The notes beneath the pieces were generated by a model that was not told the origin of the DNA, ran no database searches, and saw nothing but the letters and a program-made list of their open reading frames with translations. Positions 4,245 through 7,957 of a stretch of 7,957 nt of DNA are shown in pieces (within the stretch, counting starts at the first letter, position 1; each line of letters opens with the position of its first letter). The translations under genes and the position numbers were made by a program. Origin of the DNA: an uncultured Eubacteriales bacterium (lineage in GTDB: Bacteria; Bacillota; Clostridia; Oscillospirales; Acutalibacteraceae); contig ONNU01000202.1 in assembly GCA_900319255.1 (NCBI GenBank), forward strand, positions 1 through 7,957, read 5' to 3'.

Positions 4245-6842
4245 TCATTCCGGATCCTTGCACTTTATTCTGTTCATTCTGCAGTAATGTCTTACAAAGG
4301 TATTCTCTCTTGAGCAGCGAACTACCAGTGTCCTGTTGGAACCGTTGAAGGCATTTTCTTCAATGTTCGTTACTGTATCGGGAATGATAAGACTTCTGAG
4401 CTTGCTGCACTTACTGAATGCACCGTACTCGATCGTTTCAAGCTTCTGCGGAATGTTGACTGTTGTAAGTGAATCGCATCCTGTGAATGCGCCTGCACCG
4501 ATAACCGTTACAGCCTCGGGGATGTTTACTGTGGTAAGTGATTCGCACCAGCTGAATACATTCTTTCTGATATCGCGGACTGACTCAGGTACTACAACCT
4601 TTACAAGTCCACGGCATCCGCTGAATACATTCTCGGGAAGCTCTTCCACACCCTCGGGGATCACGACCTCCTTGAGCGACTCGCAGTTGAGGAAGGCATG
4701 CTTGCCAAGTCCCTGTACTGTGGGCGGGATAACGAAATCCTTGAGTTTTTCGCATCCGCTGAATGTGCTCTGTCTGATCCTCTTGATCTTTGACGGGATA
4801 ATGAACTTCGGCAGGCTTGTACATCCTGCGAAAGCTCCTCTTCCGATATCTATAAGACCATCGTTTACATTAACGGTAATAAGTCTTGTACACTTTTCAA
4901 ATGCTCTCTCTCCGATCTTCAGCATTGTGGAGGGCAGGTCTACAGCTTCGAGCACTGTATTTCCTGAGAATGCGCAATCCTCGATAACCTGATATCCCTC
5001 GGGGATAGATACATGGCTTCCTGCCTGCTGAGCTGCATCGTTGCTGGTGAATACCTTTGCATTTGCGGGTATATCAACAACAAGGCTTGTAGGATCTCCG
5101 CCTGATGCTGCTGCGGCTGCCGGTGTATCCGGTATGGGTGCATTTGAAGGTACCGCTGCCGGCGCTTCGTCCGGAACAGGCTCGTTTGAAGGAATTGCAG
5201 GCTGTGGCTCGGGTGCTGGTTCCGGCGCAGGAGCTGGTGCTGGTGCCGGAGCGGGAGCCGGCGCAGGTGCGGGAGCGGGTGCTTCCGGCTGCGGGGGAGC
5301 TGCGGGTTCCTCGTGCTTTGGTTCCTCATGCGGCTGCTGAGGCTGTCCCCAGGGGTTCTGAGGCATCTGCTGTCCGGGCTGTCCCCACGGATTCTGCTGA
5401 CCGGGCTGCGGCTGTCCCCAGGGATTCTGAGGCATCTGCTGTCCGGGCTGGGGCTGTCCCCACTGACCCTGCTGCATCCAGGGGTTATATCCCCAGGGCA
5501 TTTGCTGTCCTTCAGGCTGTCCGGGCTGGGGCTGTCCCCACGGACCCTGCTGCATCCAGGGGTTATATCCCCAGGGCATCTGCTGTCCTTCAGGCTGTCC
5601 GGGCTGGGGCTGTCCCCACGGATTCTGGGGCATCTGCTGTCCCCAGGGATTCTGCTGTCCCTGCATCCAGGGATTCTGGGGCATCTGGTTCATATTTTCA
5701 TGAGCTTCGGGCTTGGGCTCCTCATGTACAGGCTCCTCAGGTTTCGGCTCTTCGTGAACGGGTTCCTCGTGAACCGGTTCTTCATGAACAGGCTCTTCCG
5801 GCTTGGGAGGCTCGGGAGTCTCCTCAGACTCATCTGTAAAGTCAAATACAGGTGATTCAGGCTTGAACTCTTCTGCGGGAGCCGGCTCCGGCTCTGCAGG
5901 CTTCTCTTCCTCTGCCTCTTCTGTAAAGTCGAATACAGGTGATTCGGGTTTGAAATTGTCTGTGAAATCTGAGAAATCGGGCTTGGGCTCTTCTGCCTCT
6001 TCCGTAAAGTCGAACACCGGTGATTCAGGCTTCTGTTCCTGCTGTGCGATCTTCTTCTCGAATTCCTCAGTGAAATCGAATACTGGTGATTCGGGCTTGA
6101 ACTCTTCCACGGGAGCCGGCTCCGGCTCTGCGGGCTTGGGTTCTTCTTTGACTGGTTCCGGTTCCGGTTCCGGCTCAGGCATTTTGCTTGGCTCGGGGAG
6201 CTGTGAAGGCTTTTTGCTGGGAAGAACGAAATTATCCTTTCTCTTCTTCTTGACATTGTCCTTATTCCACATATCTCCGTCATCCGAGGAGGAACCATCC
6301 TCCCAGACTCCGCCGGACTGGATCATAAGCGGATCGCTCTTGCCGTTGTCGCCGGATTCGTGGATACTCTCCGGGATCTGGTACATATGGATATTCGGTG
6401 TGATTCCGAACATCGGCACGTTCCAGTTCAATGCATAAACATAGGTCTCAACAACGTAGCACGCCCATTTCTCCGCCATGCACGCTTCCTGAGTCAACAC
6501 TTTGATAGACTGCAGGATCGCGATACATTTATCAATTTCCGGTTCCTCATGCGCAAGATACAGAGCGTTGCACACTCCGTATTCATATGCATCCATAAAG
6601 ACCTTCCGTTCCTGCTTCAGATCAGGTATAAACTCATCAAGAGCGGTTTTCAGCTGTAATCCGTCGAATATAACATCAACTCCGTAGGTTTTGATGATAT
6701 ACCTCAGCGCTTCCTTTGCATTCTGGAAGGTAAGCTTATCTTCCTTTTCCTGCTCAAGCTCTGCGCCGCAGAACGGACAGCGTATGATGATACCGGCACG
6801 AGTGTTTGTTTTCCACTCACTGCCGCATTTGTTACATTGCAT
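4245..6842 (-). CDS. Zinc-ribbon, low-complexity linker and BspA-type leucine-rich repeat protein
   Basis: 865 residues, apparently cytoplasmic, with no signal peptide or membrane helix. Order: zinc ribbon with Cys3, Cys6, Cys22, Cys25 (CNKC and CPFC); a helical region with conserved-looking hydrophobics (about 37-150), which I cannot name; a polar linker to about 205; a Pro/Glu/Lys-rich segment (206-383) with KPESPVFDFT repeats and PVHEE repeats; a Trp/Gln/Pro/Gly segment of NPWGQ units (384-503); an Ala-Pro run (about 520-546); and an LRR_5 array (about 610-848) of nine to ten 23-residue units of the form AFxxCxxLxxVxIPxxVxxIxx. LRR_5 domains usually mediate protein binding and are often surface-exposed; here the N-terminal zinc ribbon and missing export signal suggest an intracellular scaffold. 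A GGTGAG/AAAGGCGG purine site (6848-6859) precedes the ATG. A promoter is at 6929-6957. Architecture is clear; role is unknown. Confidence 0.9.
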   Translation of the reverse strand: MQCNKCGSEWKTNTRAGIIIRCPFCGAELEQEKEDKLTFQNAKEALRYIIKTYGVDVIFDGLQLKTALDEFIPDLKQERKVFMDAYEYGVCNALYLAHEEPEIDKCIAILQSIKVLTQEACMAEKWACYVVETYVYALNWNVPMFGITPNIHMYQIPESIHESGDNGKSDPLMIQSGGVWEDGSSSDDGDMWNKDNVKKKRKDNFVLPSKKPSQLPEPSKMPEPEPEPEPVKEEPKPAEPEPAPVEEFKPESPVFDFTEEFEKKIAQQEQKPESPVFDFTEEAEEPKPDFSDFTDNFKPESPVFDFTEEAEEEKPAEPEPAPAEEFKPESPVFDFTDESEETPEPPKPEEPVHEEPVHEEPVHEEPKPEEPVHEEPKPEAHENMNQMPQNPWMQGQQNPWGQQMPQNPWGQPQPGQPEGQQMPWGYNPWMQQGPWGQPQPGQPEGQQMPWGYNPWMQQGQWGQPQPGQQMPQNPWGQPQPGQQNPWGQPGQQMPQNPWGQPQQPHEEPKHEEPAAPPQPEAPAPAPAPAPAPAPAPAPAPEPAPEPQPAIPSNEPVPDEAPAAVPSNAPIPDTPAAAAASGGDPTSLVVDIPANAKVFTSNDAAQQAGSHVSIPEGYQVIEDCAFSGNTVLEAVDLPSTMLKIGERAFEKCTRLITVNVNDGLIDIGRGAFAGCTSLPKFIIPSKIKRIRQSTFSGCEKLKDFVIPPTVQGLGKHAFLNCESLKEVVIPEGVEELPENVFSGCRGLVKVVVPESVRDIRKNVFSWCESLTTVNIPEAVTVIGAGAFTGCDSLTTVNIPQKLETIEYGAFSKCSKLRSLIIPDTVTNIEENAFNGSNRTLVVRCSRENTFVRHYCRMNRIKCKDPE
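4300..5013 (-). repeat. LRR_5 (BspA-like) repeat array within the 865-residue protein
   Basis: About ten tandem 23-residue units (69 bp each at DNA level, diverged) with a conserved F-x-x-C-x-x-L-x-x-V-x-I-P core. The C-terminal cap is Cys/Arg-rich (VVRCSREN, YCRMNRIKC). Confidence 0.85.
5206..5290 (-). repeat. Ala-Pro dipeptide run
   Basis: Low-complexity coding stretch producing about nine AP dipeptides followed or preceded by EP and QP variants. It would form a stiff extended spacer between the NPWGQ segment and the LRR array. Confidence 0.8.
5335..5692 (-). repeat. NPWGQ-type Trp/Gln/Pro-rich repeat block
   Basis: Residues 384-503 consist almost only of Pro, Gln, Gly, Trp, Asn and Met, with repeated NPWGQ, QQMPQNPW, PQPGQ and NPWMQQ units. 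It is a disordered, tryptophan-spaced region. The DNA is correspondingly repetitive, built on GGCTGTCCCCA and CCAGGG cores in the plus orientation. Confidence 0.85.
5461..5616 (-). repeat. Near-perfect 78-bp tandem duplication inside the LRR gene
   Basis: Copies at 5461-5538 and 5539-5616 differ at two of 78 bases: one silent (Gln codon) and one changing Gln to Pro. The unit encodes 26 residues beginning WGQPQPGQPEGQ. Such similarity indicates a recent in-frame duplication and possible length variation. Confidence 0.92.
5833..6110 (-). repeat. KPESPVFDFT motif repeats
   Basis: Four clear copies of the motif KPESPVFDFT[ED]E, plus one degenerate KPDFSDFTDN copy, occur at about residues 246-337, separated by acidic or Pro-rich spacers of varying length. 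The motif core is kept while the spacers vary, which suggests a selected short linear motif. Confidence 0.85.
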
Positions 6843-6928
6843 TGTTTCTCACCGCCTTTTATGGATTTGAAAATCAGAATTTTTGATCATTTTTCAAAAT
6901 CCCTTCTAAACTCAATGTTACATCTTAT

Positions 6929-6957
6929 ACTATACTAAATTTTAAATGAATTTTCAA
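6929..6957 (-). promoter_or_regulatory. Sigma-A promoter of the zinc-ribbon/LRR gene
   Basis: Minus-strand -35 TTGAAA (6952-6957), 17-base spacer, -10 TATAGT (6929-6934). The start near 6922 gives a leader of about 80 bases ending at the ATG at 6842. Confidence 0.7.
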
Positions 6958-7073
6958 TAGGTTTGACGAAATTTTTATATAAATTATTAATTTTTCGGGC
7001 TTTTGCCCGTCATTTCGCCAGAAAATCATTTTAGAGAAAAATAATTTCTATAGAATAAAATGAATAAAATAAG

Positions 7074-7149
7074 ATGTTCCGAAAAACGCTCCGTTGGTCA
7101 AAGCTGAAAATCAAAACACCTATGAAGGGATCGTCAACGGAACATTCCG
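7074..7149 (-). promoter_or_regulatory. Nested inverted repeats, candidate structured leader or small RNA
   Basis: ATGTTCCG (7074-7081) is complementary to CGGAACAT (7138-7145), while TCCGTTG (7090-7096) is complementary to CAACGGA (7135-7141). The two pairings compete for bases 7138-7141. A further short palindrome CGGAA-CA-TTCCG spans 7138-7149. The element lies about 20 bases downstream of a minus-strand promoter (7172-7200) and is followed by a T-rich stretch. It has no open reading frame. I do not recognise a known RNA family. Confidence 0.4.
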
Positions 7150-7171
7150 CACACGATCAAGTTATATAAAT

Positions 7172-7200
7172 ATTATACTAAATGTTTCTATATAAATCAA
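7172..7200 (-). promoter_or_regulatory. Second minus-strand sigma-A-like promoter
   Basis: -35 TTGATT (7195-7200), 17-base spacer (7178-7194), -10 TATAAT (7172-7177, perfect). Transcription would start near 7165, just before the inverted-repeat element. It could give a separate small RNA or a longer leader for the LRR gene about 320 bases downstream. Confidence 0.55.
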
Positions 7201-7598
7201 TATTTTTTTGCGTTTTTTATAAAGCATTTTTAACAAATTTACAACCAGATTTTTTTACAACGTCGTATTTTGAGAATTATTTCAACATCGCGTCTTTTTT
7301 GTGCCGGAAATTTACCAAAAAACGGGCATGAAAATATACGCAGGGTATTATTTTACTATGGGTAATTGGTTTCTGCTTTATATACTTTGGGTAGAATATA
7401 CAATTGGTATATTCTGGGGTAGTCTGAACGGAGCCGAGGGGGAATAATACATCCGGAGTCGTGAAAGTGACAACTTTTTTGCGGGAATAAAAAGGATTCG
7501 CCGTTCCGCTTTCATGCTCTGAATCGTACTTCATCAACAGTTTATGCTTTGGTGAGTCAAAAGTGTGGATCCGCAGTTCAACTTTAATGCTCTGAGAC
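7201..7598. other. Long non-coding stretch with a weak ORF
   Basis: AT-rich to about 7350, then of mixed composition. A minus-strand frame is open for 107 codons (7277-7600), but it resembles no family I know. Its GAGGT sequence sits directly against the ATG with no spacing, and its C-terminal half is built from AT-rich DNA containing a palindrome, so I do not call it a gene. A remnant of a mobile-element gene remains possible. Confidence 0.5.
7393..7415. repeat. Perfect inverted repeat AGAATATAC / GTATATTCT
   Basis: Nine-bp arms (7393-7401 and 7407-7415) flank the 5-base centre AATTG. There is no T run and no G/C core, so it is not a terminator; it looks like a protein binding or recombination site. 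Confidence 0.6.
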
Positions 7599-7664
7599 AT
7601 ACCTCATTGGTATTTCACCTTTGGTCAATCAAAAGGTGGAAACCACAAGGGGGTTCCCCCCTTG
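7599..7664 (+). repeat. Three consecutive hairpins ending in a G/C-run stem
   Basis: Stem-loops lie one after another: ATACC/GGTAT (7599-7613), CACCTTT/AAAGGTG (7616-7638), and CAAGGGGG/CCCCCTTG with a 3-base loop (7646-7664). The last is followed by AGTTTT and C-runs. The final stem could be a terminator in the plus direction. The series also resembles oriT or regulatory regions of mobile elements. Which of these applies is not decidable here. Confidence 0.55.
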
Positions 7665-7702
7665 AGTTTTCCCCCTTTTGCAATCCCCTTTCCTTAACCC
7701 CC

Positions 7703-7957
7703 GTGATGAGCCGGACTCTAATGACTAAGAGATGGTATTGTCAGGAGCTTCACTAATCTTTCTGATACAGATAGCAAAAGTCCGGATTACCTCGCCACAC
7801 CGATCCTCCGCGCGTTGGACAGAAAGCAGAAACACGATAAAACCTACCCACGTGGAACGAACCGGGGGGTGATAAGGAAAAGGGATTTCAAAAGGGGAGA
7901 CCGGCGTGCCGCCGGAGTCACACTTGTCTTAACGTATGTTGTTGAAATGCTGAACAT
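7703..7957 (+). mobile_element. Probable 5' part of a group II intron (domain I), truncated by window end
   Basis: The stretch has no open frame of note, but many paired segments: GTGATGAG (7703-7710) with CTCGCCAC (7791-7798, one mismatch, one wobble), CCGGACT (7711-7717) with AGTCCGG (7779-7785), and hairpin CCGGC/GCCGG (7901-7915). From memory, its end (GGAGTCACAC, GTCTTAAC, GTTGTTG, TGCTGAACAT) parallels, in the same order, the GAGTCGCA, GTTAATC, GTTGTG and ACTGAACGC elements of domain I of the lactococcal Ll.LtrB intron. The start GTGATG only partly fits the GUGYG consensus for intron 5' ends, so the boundary is uncertain. The reverse-transcriptase ORF would lie beyond the window. Confidence 0.45.

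Noticed and set aside
4029..4348. Plus-strand frames over the small acidic gene and LRR 3' end
   Set aside because: Shadows of minus-strand coding; they cross the hairpin at 4200-4226 and have no ribosome site.
5041..5855. Long plus-strand open frames rich in Gly/Ala or Leu/Ser/Arg opposite the LRR gene
   Set aside because: They mirror the repetitive Pro/Gln/Trp and Ala-Pro coding on the minus strand; low complexity, no ribosome site, no domain.
6995..7009. Short hairpin CGGGC-TTTT-GCCCG near 7000
   Set aside because: The stem is only 5 bp and the T run precedes it on the plus strand; on the minus strand it is followed by A, not T, so it is not a standard terminator.
7277..7600. Minus-strand 107-codon open frame
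   Set aside because: GAGGT lies directly against the ATG with no usable spacing, there is no recognisable domain, and the C-terminal half comes from AT-rich palindromic DNA. A decayed mobile-element gene cannot be excluded.
7565..7756. Plus-strand 63-codon open frame
   Set aside because: It crosses the triple-hairpin run and the putative intron boundary; no family resemblance.

Overview
The window looks like a chromosomal segment from a Gram-positive Firmicute, most likely a gut or rumen Clostridia of the Ruminococcus / Oscillospiraceae type. This is an inference from purine-rich AGGAGG-like ribosome binding sites, sigma-A promoters of the TTGACA-N17-TATAAT kind, AT-rich intergenic DNA, lipobox signal peptides with Ser/Glu-rich linkers, Big_2 and BspA-type (LRR_5) domains. 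No species marker is present. All credible protein genes are on the minus strand, so the window reads right to left.

Layout from right to left. At 7703-7957 an ORF-free, GC-richer, strongly base-paired stretch resembles the 5' part of a group II intron (domain I), cut by the window edge. It is preceded at 7599-7664 by three consecutive hairpins with G/C runs, possibly the end of a mobile element. From about 6843 to 7598 there is AT-rich non-coding DNA. It holds two sigma-A-like minus-strand promoters and, between them, a nest of inverted repeats (7074-7149) that looks like an alternative-pairing leader or small RNA. Then comes an 865-residue protein (4245-6842): an N-terminal zinc ribbon, a helical region, long Pro/Glu and Trp/Gln/Pro low-complexity repeats, and a C-terminal leucine-rich repeat array. 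It has no export signal. After a terminator-like hairpin follows a small acidic, helical protein of unknown function (3863-4147) with its own clear terminator.

A 400-base spacer holds a near-consensus promoter next to a perfect 17-bp palindrome. This promoter drives a tight operon of three paralogous SGNH/GDSL hydrolases (2268-3452, 865-2223, 10-831). The three share nearly the same extracellular catalytic domain but carry it on different anchors: a membrane helix with a charged stalk, a lipoprotein with an Ig-like domain and Pro/Gln stalk, and a lipoprotein with a short Ser/Glu linker. They probably act together as surface esterases on cell-wall or dietary polysaccharide substrates; the substrate cannot be read from sequence.

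The most notable points are the three-stalk SGNH operon with an unusual His loop (Met where Asp is expected, conserved flanking cysteines), the zinc-ribbon/LRR chimera with a near-perfect 78-bp tandem repeat, the nested inverted-repeat leader, and the probable intron and mobile-element edge at the right.
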